64,000 nucleotides of DNA, from NCBI RefSeq assembly GCF_934202705.1, contig NZ_CAKPYE010000005.1:1-64000 (forward strand), read 5' to 3'. Of this stretch, positions 7,444-16,469 are shown in pieces. The position numbers and the translations under genes are program-made. The notes under the pieces were generated by a model that was not told the DNA's origin, searched no databases, and was given only the letters and a program-made list of their open reading frames with translations. Source of the stretch: an uncultured Limosilactobacillus sp. (GTDB lineage Bacteria > Bacillota > Bacilli > Lactobacillales > Lactobacillaceae). Numbering within the stretch: the stretch's first letter is position 1; each line of letters starts with the position of its first letter.

Positions 7444-8381
7444 TTTGATTGACCTCCCTTAAAAGGAATATCGTAAATATCAAAATCGTTTACAACACGA
7501 GTATTTGGAAAGATATCACGAACTTCGTACGCCAAATTATAAGCAGCTTTGCCAACATATCTTGCTGAAATATGATTCAACAATAACAATTTTACATGAG
7601 CTTGGTTAGCAATATTAGCAGCCTGTGCACAAGTTGAATGATAATAATTATGCGCTAGTTTAGATTCACCCCTACCAAATGTGCTCTCATGAACTAAAAC
7701 ATCCGCCCCTTGGGCCAAGGCAACTGCGTTTTTTGTCTTACGAGTATCGCCTATAATCGCCACAATTCGTCCCTTTTGAGGTGTACCAATAAAGTCACCA
7801 CCATTAAGAACCGTCCCATCGTTCATTGTAACCTGTTTTCCTTGTTTAAGTTGACCATAAATCGGTCCAGAAGGAATCCCTAACTTTTTGAGTTTGTCAA
7901 CTTGTAGTTCACCTGGATGATCATGTTCAACAATTCGATAACCAAAACACGCGATTTTATGATCCAAACGCTTCGCATAAACAGTAAAGGTCTGGTCACT
8001 AAAAATTTCCCCATCGTCAGTGATTTCAACAAACTTAATGGGATAACTTAATCGAGATTCACTAATTCGTAATGATGTTTGAACAAATTCCTTAATTCCA
8101 ACCGGTCCATAGATCGTTAAGGGCGTGTTACCTCCTTGAAACGACCGTGAGCTTAACAAACCAGGCAACCCAAAAATATGATCACCATGTAGGTGGGTAA
8201 TAAACACCTTTTCAATTTTCCGTGGCCGAATGGTCGTATTTAGAATCTGGTGTTGGGTTGCTTCGCCAACATCAAACAGCCAAATGGCATTTCGTTCTTC
8301 AAGCAGGCGCAAAGCTAAACTCGAAACGTTACGCTGCTTACTCGGTGAACCTGCACCAGTCCCCAAAAACTCAATTTGCAT
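7440..8381 (-). CDS. rnz: Ribonuclease Z
   Basis: Endonuclease that removes 3' trailers from tRNA precursors, chiefly those without encoded CCA; the tRNA-Ser in this window is such a substrate. The 313-residue metallo-beta-lactamase fold has the zinc motif HLHGDH (His63, His65, Asp67, His68) and an N-terminal FLGTGAGSPS strand-loop typical of RNase Z. Length matches the short bacterial form. It sits between obg and the SDR gene in the same operon, overlapping the SDR start by four bases. Confidence 0.95.
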   Translation of the reverse strand: MQIEFLGTGAGSPSKQRNVSSLALRLLEERNAIWLFDVGEATQHQILNTTIRPRKIEKVFITHLHGDHIFGLPGLLSSRSFQGGNTPLTIYGPVGIKEFVQTSLRISESRLSYPIKFVEITDDGEIFSDQTFTVYAKRLDHKIACFGYRIVEHDHPGELQVDKLKKLGIPSGPIYGQLKQGKQVTMNDGTVLNGGDFIGTPQKGRIVAIIGDTRKTKNAVALAQGADVLVHESTFGRGESKLAHNYYHSTCAQAANIANQAHVKLLLLNHISARYVGKAAYNLAYEVRDIFPNTRVVNDFDIYDIPFKGGQSK

Positions 8382-8416
8382 TCTTGTACCAACTTTCTAA
8401 TTCTCTACTGAAGGAA

Positions 8417-9730
8417 CTACTGAAGGAATTCAAAAACAAAGTCTTCAATCCGTACTTGATCACCATCTTGGATTCCCTTTGCTCGAAGCGCCTCATCAAC
8501 TCCCATGTGACGAAGCTGACGTGCAAAGCGTAATTGACTTTCTTCATGATCCATATTTGTCATTGCAAACAGTTTTTCAAGTTTTGCTCCTGACAATACC
8601 CACGTCCCATCATCATCACGTGAAATAGTAAATTCGGGTTCATCTTGGTCTTTTTTCTTCAGTCCATAATGTACTACTGTTCGCTTATCATGACTTTCAC
8701 TATCAAATTCAGGTGCCGAATCTAAAGTTGCAGCAGTTTGTTTCATTAATTCATCAATTCCACTATGAGTAACAGCCGAAACAGCAAAAACCTTAGGGGT
8801 GGTTGGCAACGTCTGGTCATTAACCAGAAGTTTTTTAAAGTGTTGCAGATTATCCATAGCATCAGGTAAATCCATTTTGGTGGCAACAATTAGTTGTGGA
8901 CGCTTTAGTAATTCCGGATCATAGTTTGCTAATTCATGATTAATGGAGTGGAATCGTTTCATTGCTTGATTTGGATCTTCGCTCCCCATATCTACTAAGT
9001 GGAGAAGAACTCTCGTTCGTTCAATATGACGTAAAAATTGTAGTCCAAGGCCAACGCCTTTAGAAGCGCCCTCGATCAAACCTGGCATGTCTGCCATTGC
9101 AAAATCACGACCATCAGGTAGCATTACCATTCCTAGATTGGGCACTAAAGTTGTAAATTCATAGGCTGCTACTTTGGGTTTAGCACCTGTTACAACTGAT
9201 AATAAAGTTGATTTGCCAACTGATGGATAACCAATCAATCCAACATCCGCTAGCATTTTTAATTCTAATTCCAGATAATGGTCTTCACCAGGCTCACCAT
9301 TTTCAGCAATCTCTGGCGCTGGATTTTTGGCAGATGCAAACCGCATATTACCACGACCACCACGGCCACCTTTGGCAATGACTAGTTCATCACCATTATG
9401 TACCAGATCACCAATAATTTCTCCAGTATCCAGGTCGCGAACAGTTGTCCCTTGTGGAACCGGGATGACAGTATCCTTAGCATCAGCTCCAGTCATCTGT
9501 TTACTCATTCCATTACCACCATTCTTGGCCTTAAAAATCCGATGATAACGGAAGTCCATTAAAGTCCGCAGCCCTTCATCAACTTTTAAGATAATGCTGC
9601 CTCCACGACCACCATCACCACCAGCTGGACCACCATTAGGAACATACTTTTCTCGCCGGAAGGCAACCATTCCGTTACCGCCTTTTCCAGCATGAGCTTC
9701 AATTTTAACTTGATCGACAAATGTTGACAT
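8417..9730 (-). CDS. obgE: GTPase Obg/CgtA
   Basis: Essential ribosome-associated GTPase involved in 50S maturation and stress signalling. The 437-residue protein has all three domains. The glycine-rich Obg fold covers about 1-158 (KGGNGMVAFRREKYVPNGGP). The G domain has GYPSVGKS at 167-174 plus later ATKMD and SAV motifs. The C-terminal OCT domain, present in many Gram-positive Obg proteins, covers about 350-437. A strong promoter of its own lies just upstream, so the obg-rnz-SDR unit probably begins here. Confidence 0.97.
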   Translation of the reverse strand: MSTFVDQVKIEAHAGKGGNGMVAFRREKYVPNGGPAGGDGGRGGSIILKVDEGLRTLMDFRYHRIFKAKNGGNGMSKQMTGADAKDTVIPVPQGTTVRDLDTGEIIGDLVHNGDELVIAKGGRGGRGNMRFASAKNPAPEIAENGEPGEDHYLELELKMLADVGLIGYPSVGKSTLLSVVTGAKPKVAAYEFTTLVPNLGMVMLPDGRDFAMADMPGLIEGASKGVGLGLQFLRHIERTRVLLHLVDMGSEDPNQAMKRFHSINHELANYDPELLKRPQLIVATKMDLPDAMDNLQHFKKLLVNDQTLPTTPKVFAVSAVTHSGIDELMKQTAATLDSAPEFDSESHDKRTVVHYGLKKKDQDEPEFTISRDDDGTWVLSGAKLEKLFAMTNMDHEESQLRFARQLRHMGVDEALRAKGIQDGDQVRIEDFVFEFLQ

Positions 9731-9762
9731 GCTATTTCTCCGTTCTCTTTTCTTATTAACAT

Positions 9763-9791
9763 AGTATATTGGATAACTTCCAACGCGTCAA
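9763..9791 (-). promoter_or_regulatory. Promoter of the obg operon
   Basis: TTGACG (9791-9786) and TATACT (9768-9763) with a 17-base spacer on the minus strand, only three bases past the uvrC stop. This is one of the best sigma-A matches in the window. Confidence 0.75.
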
Positions 9792-9793
9792 AG

Positions 9794-11605
9794 TTAATCA
9801 TGACTGCTTCCCTTCGCGACCTCAGCATTCTTTTGGAGGGATACCTTAATCAATTGCGCAGTCGGACGATTAATCCCTAATGCGTGGATCTCATCAACAG
9901 AAGCAGCGGCAATCTTGCTTAACGATCCGAATCGTTTCATTAACTTGTTTCGTGTTCGTGGGCCAACCCCTTTGATCTCGTCTAAGCGCGAGCTTAATGA
10001 ATGTTTAGTGTGAACCTTCCGATGAAAAGTAATTGCAAATCGGTGAACCTCATCTTGAATTCGCTGAACTAAATAAAATGCCTGACTCCGTGGATCAAGA
10101 TTAACATGTTCATCATGATCGCCAAACAAGAGATCGGCAGTCCGGTGCTTATCATTTTTAACCATTCCAACCACTGGAATATCTAAATCAAGTTCATTCA
10201 CTAAAACATCCTTGACGGCATTCATTTGAATTTCTCCCCCATCCATAAAAATCATGTCTGGCATGGGTTTATTTTCTTTCAATAGTCTTCCATAGCGACG
10301 TCTAATTACCTCTTTAGTGCTGGCCGTTTCATCCGCGTGATTAATGACCGTCTTTAGTTTGTATTTTCGATAAAGCTTTTTTGCTGGTTCACCATCTACA
10401 AACACTACCATTGCAGAAACAGGATCGGCTCCTTGAATATGCGAGTGATCAAAAGCCTCAATTTTATGACCAGTTGGTAACCCTAATACATCCGTAATTT
10501 CCTTCATGGCGCCAGTTGTTTTACTTTTATCTAATTCTAGTAAACGAAATTTCTCATTTAACGAAAGTTGAGCGTTTTCTTTGGCCATCGCCATCAAGTC
10601 AGCTTTTCCACCTCGCTGTGGCGTTCTAACTGGGATTCCCAAAATTTCACTAATTTCTTTATTTGGCAATCCCGCTGGTAATAAAATTTCACGTGGTCGA
10701 ATGTTGTTTTTGCGATTATAAAATTGAAGAATAAAACTAGTCATTTCTTCAACTGCGGTATCGACAATTGGAAATAACCGTTTTTCACGTTTCATTAATC
10801 GCGCTTGGCGAATAAAGAACACTTGAATCGAAAGCCAACCCTTATCAATATAATAATTAAATAAATCTCGTGGAGTCTCGTCATTAGAGATGATTTTCTG
10901 TTTTTCAACAGTTACTTCAATATAATGAATTTGATCACGAATTTCCGCTGCGCGTTCATATTCCATTTTAGAGGATGCCACCTGCATCTGTTTTATTAAA
11001 CGGCGTTTTACCTGGCCGGTATTACCATTTAAAAACGACTTAATCCGCTTAATTTGTTTATCATATTCCTCACGAGGTACCGTTTTAAAACAAGCTCCCA
11101 AACACTGTCCAAGGTGATAGTACAGGCAAGGTCGACCTTGATAACCATTGCAACGCCGCAGTGGGAATACTTTCTGAATAAAATGAACTGTTTCCTCAGC
11201 GGCATAAACGTTGGGATAAGGGCCAAAATAGTATGCTTCATCTTTCTTAATCTGGCCGGTAATCATGATCTGTGGGTCACGTTCATTAGTAATTTTAATA
11301 TAGGGATACCCCGTTCCCTGTTTTAACTTGATGTTAAAATATGGCTGATGTTTTTGAATTAACGTAATTTCAAGAAGAAAGGACTCTTTATTAGTGGACG
11401 TAACAATTGTTTCAAAATTTGCTACTTCTGCCACCATTGCCGCAACTTTTCCTGTATGGCTACTTTTAAAATATGAGCGAACACGATTTTTTAAGTTCTT
11501 AGCTTTACCAACGTAGATTATTTGACCGTTAATATTCTTCATAATGTAACAGCCAGGTTTATCTGGTAATAGTGCAAGCTTATGTTCTAAATATTCAGTT
11601 GCCAT
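9794..11605 (-). CDS. uvrC: Excinuclease ABC subunit C
   Basis: Makes the two incisions of nucleotide excision repair with UvrA and UvrB. From the chosen ATG the protein has 603 residues. Domains in order: GIY-YIG endonuclease (about 10-95, with GCYIMKN and IYVGKAKNLKNR), a UVR/UvrB-binding motif near 200-235, the RNase H-like C-terminal nuclease (about 380-530, FDHSHIQG) and a terminal helix-hairpin-helix pair (KGVGPRTRNKLMKRFGS). Of two adjacent ATGs I prefer the second (11605), which is better spaced from AAAGGAG. No LexA box was seen immediately upstream. Confidence 0.96.
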   Translation of the reverse strand: MATEYLEHKLALLPDKPGCYIMKNINGQIIYVGKAKNLKNRVRSYFKSSHTGKVAAMVAEVANFETIVTSTNKESFLLEITLIQKHQPYFNIKLKQGTGYPYIKITNERDPQIMITGQIKKDEAYYFGPYPNVYAAEETVHFIQKVFPLRRCNGYQGRPCLYYHLGQCLGACFKTVPREEYDKQIKRIKSFLNGNTGQVKRRLIKQMQVASSKMEYERAAEIRDQIHYIEVTVEKQKIISNDETPRDLFNYYIDKGWLSIQVFFIRQARLMKREKRLFPIVDTAVEEMTSFILQFYNRKNNIRPREILLPAGLPNKEISEILGIPVRTPQRGGKADLMAMAKENAQLSLNEKFRLLELDKSKTTGAMKEITDVLGLPTGHKIEAFDHSHIQGADPVSAMVVFVDGEPAKKLYRKYKLKTVINHADETASTKEVIRRRYGRLLKENKPMPDMIFMDGGEIQMNAVKDVLVNELDLDIPVVGMVKNDKHRTADLLFGDHDEHVNLDPRSQAFYLVQRIQDEVHRFAITFHRKVHTKHSLSSRLDEIKGVGPRTRNKLMKRFGSLSKIAAASVDEIHALGINRPTAQLIKVSLQKNAEVAKGSSHD

Positions 11606-11675
11606 CATAATCTCCTTTCCCAAAACTAATATTCATTTTATAACAAGCGAACATATGAACGCAAAAAACTTGAGA

Positions 11676-11712
11676 ATCAAAAAACTGGTCAGTTCATAAT
11701 GAACCACCAGTT
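11676..11712 (-). terminator. Terminator of the ABC ATPase gene
   Basis: AACTGGT and ACCAGTT arms enclose an inner TTCA/TGAA pairing. On the minus strand the stem is followed by TTTTTTGA. It separates this gene from uvrC. Confidence 0.8.
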
Positions 11713-11723
11713 ATCGCTTTCAA

Positions 11724-12470
11724 TTATGCATCTAAAATCTTCTGAAGAAATTCTTTAGCCCGCTCCGTTTGCGGATGGGAGAAGAAATCATTTGGAGCTG
11801 CTTTCTCTTGAATTCCCGCATCTGCCATGAACCAGATTTGATCTGCAACATTTTTAGCAAAACCCATTTCGTGAGTAACAACCACCATTGTCATCCCATC
11901 GTTGGCTAATTGCTGCATAACTTTTAAAACCTCGCCAACCATTTCCGGATCTAATGCACTTGTTGGCTCGTCAAACAACATCACATCCGGCTTCATCGCC
12001 AAAGCACGAGCAATTGCAACCCGTTGTTGCTGTCCACCAGAAAGACTAGCAGGATATGCGGTAGCTTTATCACCCATTCCAACTTCATCTAACAATTGTT
12101 TTGCAACAGTATTGGCATCAGCATCACTCATTTTTTTAACTTTTTTTGGAGCCAGTTTAACGTTTTCAATCACTGTTTTATTTGGAAAAAGATTAAAACT
12201 TTGGAAAACCATTCCCATTTTTTCACGAACTTTTTGAACCCCTTTTTCGTCCAAATTGGTTAAATTTGTTCCTTCAACTTCAACGGTCCCACTAGTTGGT
12301 TTCTCTAATTGATTCAAACATCTCAAAAATGTCGACTTTCCTGCACCGGATGGGCCAATAATACAAATTACTTGTCCCTTTTTCACCTGACCATTAATAT
12401 CTTTTAGAATCGTGTTTTTACCAAATTTTTTTGTGAGATTTTGAATATTGATCATTACTTCATCAGTCAT
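11724..12470 (-). CDS. Polar amino-acid ABC transporter, ATP-binding subunit (GlnQ-like)
   Basis: Energises uptake of polar amino acids. The 248-residue ATPase has Walker A GPSGAGKS (39-46), Q-loop Gln90, signature LSGGQ (143-147), Walker B VMLFDE (163-168) and the H-loop in VVTHEMGF. The close spacing of motifs and the FQSFNLFPNKTV segment place it in the GlnQ/HisP polar amino-acid class. No permease or binding protein lies beside it; it is monocistronic between a good promoter and a terminator. Its membrane partner must be encoded elsewhere, so the substrate cannot be named. Confidence 0.9.
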   Translation of the reverse strand: MTDEVMINIQNLTKKFGKNTILKDINGQVKKGQVICIIGPSGAGKSTFLRCLNQLEKPTSGTVEVEGTNLTNLDEKGVQKVREKMGMVFQSFNLFPNKTVIENVKLAPKKVKKMSDADANTVAKQLLDEVGMGDKATAYPASLSGGQQQRVAIARALAMKPDVMLFDEPTSALDPEMVGEVLKVMQQLANDGMTMVVVTHEMGFAKNVADQIWFMADAGIQEKAAPNDFFSHPQTERAKEFLQKILDA

Positions 12471-12504
12471 TTTGTTTCCCCCGTCAATTGATATTTATGG
12501 TGGT

Positions 12505-12533
12505 ATTATACCGACTTTTTCATTATTATGCAA
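12505..12533 (-). promoter_or_regulatory. Promoter of the ABC ATPase gene
   Basis: TTGCAT (12533-12528), 17-base spacer, TATAAT (12510-12505) on the minus strand, 35 bases before the start codon. Confidence 0.75.
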
Positions 12534-12593
12534 CATTTATGAATATATTTTCGATATTTGCAGTTATTATTCAAACAATATGCAGTAATAATA

Positions 12594-12602
12594 TGGTATA
12601 CT
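12594..12602 (+). promoter_or_regulatory. Extended -10 promoter of the small gene at 12630
   Basis: TG-G-TATACT is an extended -10 element; no good -35 is visible. The predicted start is about 20 bases before the ATG. Confidence 0.55.
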
Positions 12603-12629
12603 GACATTATCAATAAAGGAAGTGAAGTT

Positions 12630-12770
12630 ATGGGACTGGTTACTCGTCGTAGTGATCAATTAGATAAGCTATTTGAAAACCTAGCAATTGATCCTAAAAA
12701 GGCTCAAAAGGAAAAAAACGCCACTGCAAAACAAACCGATAAGAAAAAGTCAAAAAGTAATAAGGATTGA
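12630..12770 (+). CDS. Small conserved-type protein, 46 residues
   Basis: A short, very hydrophilic protein beginning MGLVTRRSDQLDKLFENLAI and ending in a Lys-rich tail (about residues 22-46) with no membrane segment. The start is set by AAAGGAAGTGAAG before the ATG; an upstream in-frame ATG lacks such a site. The N-terminal pattern (hydrophobic start, D-L-KLF-) recalls small Lactobacillales proteins of the SPJ_0845 type. That match is from memory and tentative. It has its own extended -10 promoter, and its last three codons and stop are part of the terminator stem. Function unknown. Confidence 0.7.
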   Translation: MGLVTRRSDQLDKLFENLAIDPKKAQKEKNATAKQTDKKKSKSNKD

Positions 12771-12798
12771 CACTATTAAAGGTGATCAATCCTTATTT
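12762..12798 (+). terminator. Terminator of the small gene, shared with the MazG-like gene
   Basis: AAGGATTGA-CAC pairs with GGTG-TCAATCCTT and is followed by ATTTTTT on the plus strand. The left arm includes the stop codon of the 46-residue gene. It lies against the stop codon of the convergent gene. Confidence 0.85.
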
Positions 12799-12799
12799 T

Positions 12800-13099
12800 T
12801 TAGTTTTCAATTTTAAAACCATGCGGGTAACGTTTATTTAAAGTATTAATATTAGTCTGAGCAACTTCATCAAAAGAAATATCAGCCCACTCAGCAACTT
12901 GAGATAAGTACCAAAGCACATCACCCATTTCATGTATTAATTCTTCACGATTTAACGTTTTTCCTTTAAAAGTATAATTTTTAACCAAATCTACAACTTG
13001 CCCAGTTTCGCCCGCTAAGCCTAACGCACAATTCGTTAAAACTTGTTCATTCCCATATAACGTGCGCTTAGCAGCTTCTTGATAATCATTAAACTCCAT
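12800..13099 (-). CDS. MazG-like nucleotide pyrophosphohydrolase
   Basis: A 99-residue all-alpha NTP pyrophosphohydrolase of the MazG-like family, expected to hydrolyse non-canonical or surplus (d)NTPs. The metal-binding pattern is visible as GLAGETGQVVD and, after a loop, ELIHEMGDVLWYL (E-x3-E-x2-D type). The first Glu cluster is weaker than the usual EExGE. The ATG at 13099 shares its A with the engB stop (TGATG), so translation is coupled; a TTG one codon earlier is possible. It is last in the clpX-engB unit. Exact substrate unknown. Confidence 0.85.
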   Translation of the reverse strand: MEFNDYQEAAKRTLYGNEQVLTNCALGLAGETGQVVDLVKNYTFKGKTLNREELIHEMGDVLWYLSQVAEWADISFDEVAQTNINTLNKRYPHGFKIEN

Positions 13100-13689
13100 C
13101 AATTAACCCCCGTTTTCTCTTCAATCCAACGCCATACGTCGTCTTTACCACGTTTCGACACTGCTGAAAAAACAACCATCGGCTGCTGGCCTTGAAAATT
13201 AAGTTTTTCTTTAACAACTTTTTTTACTTTTGTAAACTGACTTGGTTTGACCTTATCAATTTTTGTTGCAACAACCAAAATGGGTAACTCATAGTAAGCA
13301 AGCCATTGATACATCTGAACATCGTCTGCTGTTGGCGCATGGCGACCATCCACCAGCATAATCACACCACGTAATTGCTTACGTTGTGTTAAATAATTCT
13401 CAATCATTTGTCCAAATTCTTCACGTTGCTTCTTGGAAACCTTGGCATAGCCATAACCAGGCACATCAACAAAATAAAGTTGATCTTCCACATTATAAAA
13501 GTTTAGAGTCTGCGTTTTACCAGGTTGACTAGAGGTATGTGCAAAATTTTTCCGGTTAATTAAAGTATTAGTTAGTGAAGATTTTCCAACATTAGATCGA
13601 CCAACTAAGGCAATTTCTGGGTAATCGGTAATTGGGTACTGATCAGGGCGAACAGCACTAATGGTTAAATCAACATGATTCACATTCAT
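13099..13689 (-). CDS. engB: Ribosome biogenesis GTPase EngB (YsxC/YihA)
   Basis: Essential GTPase needed for 50S subunit assembly. In 196 residues it has G1 GRSNVGKS (30-37), G3 VDVPGYG, G4 ATKID and G5 FSAVSK. The TRME-EngB arrangement and length are typical. It lies 22 bases downstream of clpX, the order found in Bacillus and other Firmicutes, and overlaps the MazG-like gene by one base. The ribosome-binding site lies in the short gap after clpX. Confidence 0.96.
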   Translation of the reverse strand: MNVNHVDLTISAVRPDQYPITDYPEIALVGRSNVGKSSLTNTLINRKNFAHTSSQPGKTQTLNFYNVEDQLYFVDVPGYGYAKVSKKQREEFGQMIENYLTQRKQLRGVIMLVDGRHAPTADDVQMYQWLAYYELPILVVATKIDKVKPSQFTKVKKVVKEKLNFQGQQPMVVFSAVSKRGKDDVWRWIEEKTGVN

Positions 13690-13711
13690 TTATTTAGCCT
13701 CGTACTTTTCT

Positions 13712-14962
13712 TTATGACGCTTGATCATCTTTTAACACGTAACGCGGTTCCGTATGATTCTCAACACAGTTTTTATCAATTACAACTTCAGTCACGTCCT
13801 GACGACTCGGCAAGTCAAACATTACATCCCGCATTACTCCTTCAATAATGGAACGTAACCCACGAGCACCTGTATTACGAGCAATTGCTAACTTCGCCAT
13901 TTCACGTAATGCACCATCAGTAAATCGTAACTTACTACCATCTAGCCGAATCAATTCTTGATACTGTTTAACAAGAGCATTTTTCGGTTCCGTTAAAATT
14001 CGTACCAAATCATTTTCATCTAACTTTTCTAACGCAGTCATAACAGGTAGTCGTCCAATAAATTCTGGAATTAACCCAAATTTAAGTAAATCTTCGGGAA
14101 TGACATGTTGTAGAATGTTTTTTTCGTTAACTTGATCAGCTTCTTTAGAATCGGTTCCAAAACCAATCGTTTTGTCGCCAAGCCGTTCCTTCACGATGGA
14201 CTCAATTCCATCAAAGGCACCACCGACAATAAAAAGAATGTTTTTAGTATCAACTTGAATAAATTCTTGCTGAGGATGCTTTCGACCTCCCTGTGGCGGA
14301 ACATTTGCAATCGTCCCTTCAAGAATTTTCAATAAGGCTTGTTGAACTCCTTCACCAGAAACATCACGTGTGATAGAAACATTTTCGCTCTTTTTAGCAA
14401 TTTTATCGATTTCATCGATATAAATAATGCCCTTTTCAGCTCGTTCAACATCATAGTCAGCAGCCTGTAAGAGTTTCAAAATTATGTTTTCAACATCTTC
14501 GCCAACGTATCCTGCTTCGGTCAATGTGGTTGCATCAGCGATTGCAAACGGAACATTTAAAATCCGAGCAAGTGACTGAGCTAAATAGGTCTTTCCTGAA
14601 CCGGTTGGTCCAATTACAGCAATATTCGATTTTTGAAGTTCAGTATCATTATTATCACCAGTAACCATAGCATTAACACGTTTATAGTGATTATAAACCG
14701 CAACTGCAAGCGTCTTTTTGGCTTCACCTTGGCCAATTACATAATCGTCAAGTTGATCCATAATTTCTGCGGGCGTTGGCACTTTAAAGGTACCACTATT
14801 AGCTCGATCCTCTGCCAACTCCTGTTTAATGATTTCAGAACAAAGTTCGACACATTCATTACAGATATAGACACCAGGTCCGGCAACAATTTTTTTTACT
14901 TCATCTTGAGATTTACCGCAAAATGAACAATGGATATTTTGTTCTGTCGTATCTTCGAACAT
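13712..14962 (-). CDS. clpX: ATP-dependent Clp protease ATP-binding subunit ClpX
   Basis: AAA+ unfoldase that feeds substrates to ClpP. The 416-residue protein starts with the C4 zinc-binding domain (Cys12, Cys15, Cys34, Cys37). It then has Walker A GPTGSGKT (118-125), a Walker B segment IIYIDEID, sensor and pore loops (GYVGED), and the IGF loop (TIGFG) used to dock ClpP. Length is normal. It lies 99 bases downstream of tig, as in most bacteria, with the tig terminator between them. No CtsR box was seen upstream. ClpP is not in the window. Confidence 0.97.
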   Translation of the reverse strand: MFEDTTEQNIHCSFCGKSQDEVKKIVAGPGVYICNECVELCSEIIKQELAEDRANSGTFKVPTPAEIMDQLDDYVIGQGEAKKTLAVAVYNHYKRVNAMVTGDNNDTELQKSNIAVIGPTGSGKTYLAQSLARILNVPFAIADATTLTEAGYVGEDVENIILKLLQAADYDVERAEKGIIYIDEIDKIAKKSENVSITRDVSGEGVQQALLKILEGTIANVPPQGGRKHPQQEFIQVDTKNILFIVGGAFDGIESIVKERLGDKTIGFGTDSKEADQVNEKNILQHVIPEDLLKFGLIPEFIGRLPVMTALEKLDENDLVRILTEPKNALVKQYQELIRLDGSKLRFTDGALREMAKLAIARNTGARGLRSIIEGVMRDVMFDLPSRQDVTEVVIDKNCVENHTEPRYVLKDDQAS

Positions 14963-14989
14963 TCGCTAACCTCCAAATATCAATAAATA

Positions 14990-15031
14990 TATAAAAAAGG
15001 GGTGTAACATTTATTTTGTTACAACTCCCTT
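14990..15031 (-). terminator. Terminator of tig
   Basis: On the minus strand AAGGGAGTTGTAACA pairs imperfectly with TGTTACACCCCTT and is followed by TTTTTT. It lies between tig and clpX; partial read-through would couple the two. Confidence 0.8.
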
Positions 15032-15061
15032 CTTTTAATGAGATTTTACAGTGGTCGACAA

Positions 15062-16375
15062 TTACTTGTCGTCTTCCTTCTTAGCTGGTAAATCTTGCTT
15101 TGCAGAATCAGCAACTAAGTCCACTGCTTTTTTAATTTCAATATCATGAGCTAACATGTCTTTTGTTAAGCTCTTTTCGATGGCATCTTCTTCCATTCCG
15201 AATTGCTTAGCTAAATCGCTAATTTCCTTCTTAATGTCATCGTCAGAAGCTGTTAAGTTAGCATCCTTAACAATTGCTTCAAGAACTAAGTTCGTCTTAA
15301 CCCGCTTATCAGCATCATTAGCAAATTGCTTCTTCAAGTCATCTTGTGAAGTCCCTGTAATTTGGAAGTACATCTGTGGGTTAATTCCTTGTTGTTGCAT
15401 TCCGGCCAGGTATTGTTGGACTTGACGGTCAGTATCTTGATCAAGCATTGCTTGAGGAATGTCTTCGATTTCAGCATTCTTAACAGCAGCTTCGATTGCA
15501 GCATCCTCAATTGCTGACTTTGCAGCTTCTTCTTTTTGTTCTTGAAGTTGCTTCTTAGTTTTATCCTTTAATGCATCAAGAGTATCAACATCTTCATCGA
15601 CATCCTTAGCGAATTCATCGTCAAGTTCAGGAAGTTGCTTTTCCTTAACTTCATGAATTTTTACATTAAAGACTGCTTCCTTGCCTGCTAAATTCTTTGC
15701 ATGGTAATCTTCTGGGAAAGTAACCTTTACATCAACGTCTTCATCTGCTTTGTGACCAACTAATTGATCTTCAAAACCAGGAATAAACGATCCTGAACCA
15801 AGTTCTAGAGAGTAGTTATCAGCAGAACCACCATCAAACTTTTCACCATCAACCGTTCCAACGTAGTCGATTACGACCGTATCACCGTTAGCTGCTGGTT
15901 GATCTTCCTTCAATACTAATTCCGCCTGTTGCTGACGTTTATTCTCTAATTCTGCATCAACATCTGCATCGGAAACTTCAGTATCCTGCTTTGGAACTGA
16001 CATCCCCTTATAATCACCTAATTTAACTTCAGGCTTCACAGCAACTTCAGCTTTAATTGTCCAAGGTTCACCCTTTTCCATACTTTCAATGCTGATTTGA
16101 GGTTGATCAACTGGTTCAATTTCTGTTTCCTTAATTGCCGCTTCATAGGCATCAGGCAAAACATCGTTTAGAGCATCTTGATACAATGACTCTTCACCAT
16201 ACATTTGATTAAAAATTGCCCGTGGTACATGACCTTTTCGAAATCCAGGAACTGTGATTCGCTTTTGAGTCTTCTTAAAAGCATCATTAATTCCTTTTTG
16301 AATGGTTTCTACATCAATATCGAACGTTAATGTCCCTTTGCTGGCTTCGCTATCGCGTTCCCATTTTGCTGACAT
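15062..16375 (-). CDS. tig: Trigger factor
   Basis: Ribosome-bound chaperone and peptidyl-prolyl isomerase. The 437-residue protein has the N-terminal ribosome-docking domain with the signature GFRKGHVPRAIF (about 45-56), an FKBP-type PPIase domain (about 160-245, DTVVIDYVGTVDGEKFDGG) and a long helical C-terminal chaperone domain ending in an acidic-basic tail. Length is typical. A TTGAAA/TAAAAT promoter and a perfect leader hairpin lie upstream. The gene is followed by clpX, the standard arrangement. Confidence 0.97.
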   Translation of the reverse strand: MSAKWERDSEASKGTLTFDIDVETIQKGINDAFKKTQKRITVPGFRKGHVPRAIFNQMYGEESLYQDALNDVLPDAYEAAIKETEIEPVDQPQISIESMEKGEPWTIKAEVAVKPEVKLGDYKGMSVPKQDTEVSDADVDAELENKRQQQAELVLKEDQPAANGDTVVIDYVGTVDGEKFDGGSADNYSLELGSGSFIPGFEDQLVGHKADEDVDVKVTFPEDYHAKNLAGKEAVFNVKIHEVKEKQLPELDDEFAKDVDEDVDTLDALKDKTKKQLQEQKEEAAKSAIEDAAIEAAVKNAEIEDIPQAMLDQDTDRQVQQYLAGMQQQGINPQMYFQITGTSQDDLKKQFANDADKRVKTNLVLEAIVKDANLTASDDDIKKEISDLAKQFGMEEDAIEKSLTKDMLAHDIEIKKAVDLVADSAKQDLPAKKEDDK

Positions 16376-16403
16376 TTCATTTCCTCCAATAACATCTTAT
16401 TAA

Positions 16404-16423
16404 GCTAGTCCCTAAGGACTAGC
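16404..16423 (-). promoter_or_regulatory. Leader hairpin of tig
   Basis: GCTAGTCC and GGACTAGC form a perfect 8-bp stem with a 4-base loop, about 28 bases before the tig start and downstream of its promoter. No T run follows, so it is a 5' leader structure rather than a terminator. Confidence 0.6.
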
Positions 16424-16440
16424 AAACATCATACTTTATA

Positions 16441-16469
16441 ATTTTAACGTAGAAAAGTACTAATTTCAA
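16441..16469 (-). promoter_or_regulatory. Promoter of tig
   Basis: TTGAAA (16469-16464), 17-base spacer, TAAAAT (16446-16441) on the minus strand. Confidence 0.7.

Noticed and set aside
9586..9828. Minus-strand frame spanning the obg start and the uvrC end
   Set aside because: Out of frame with both genes; it crosses a promoter and encodes a Gly/Val-poor, unrelated sequence. It is the frame-shifted start of obg.
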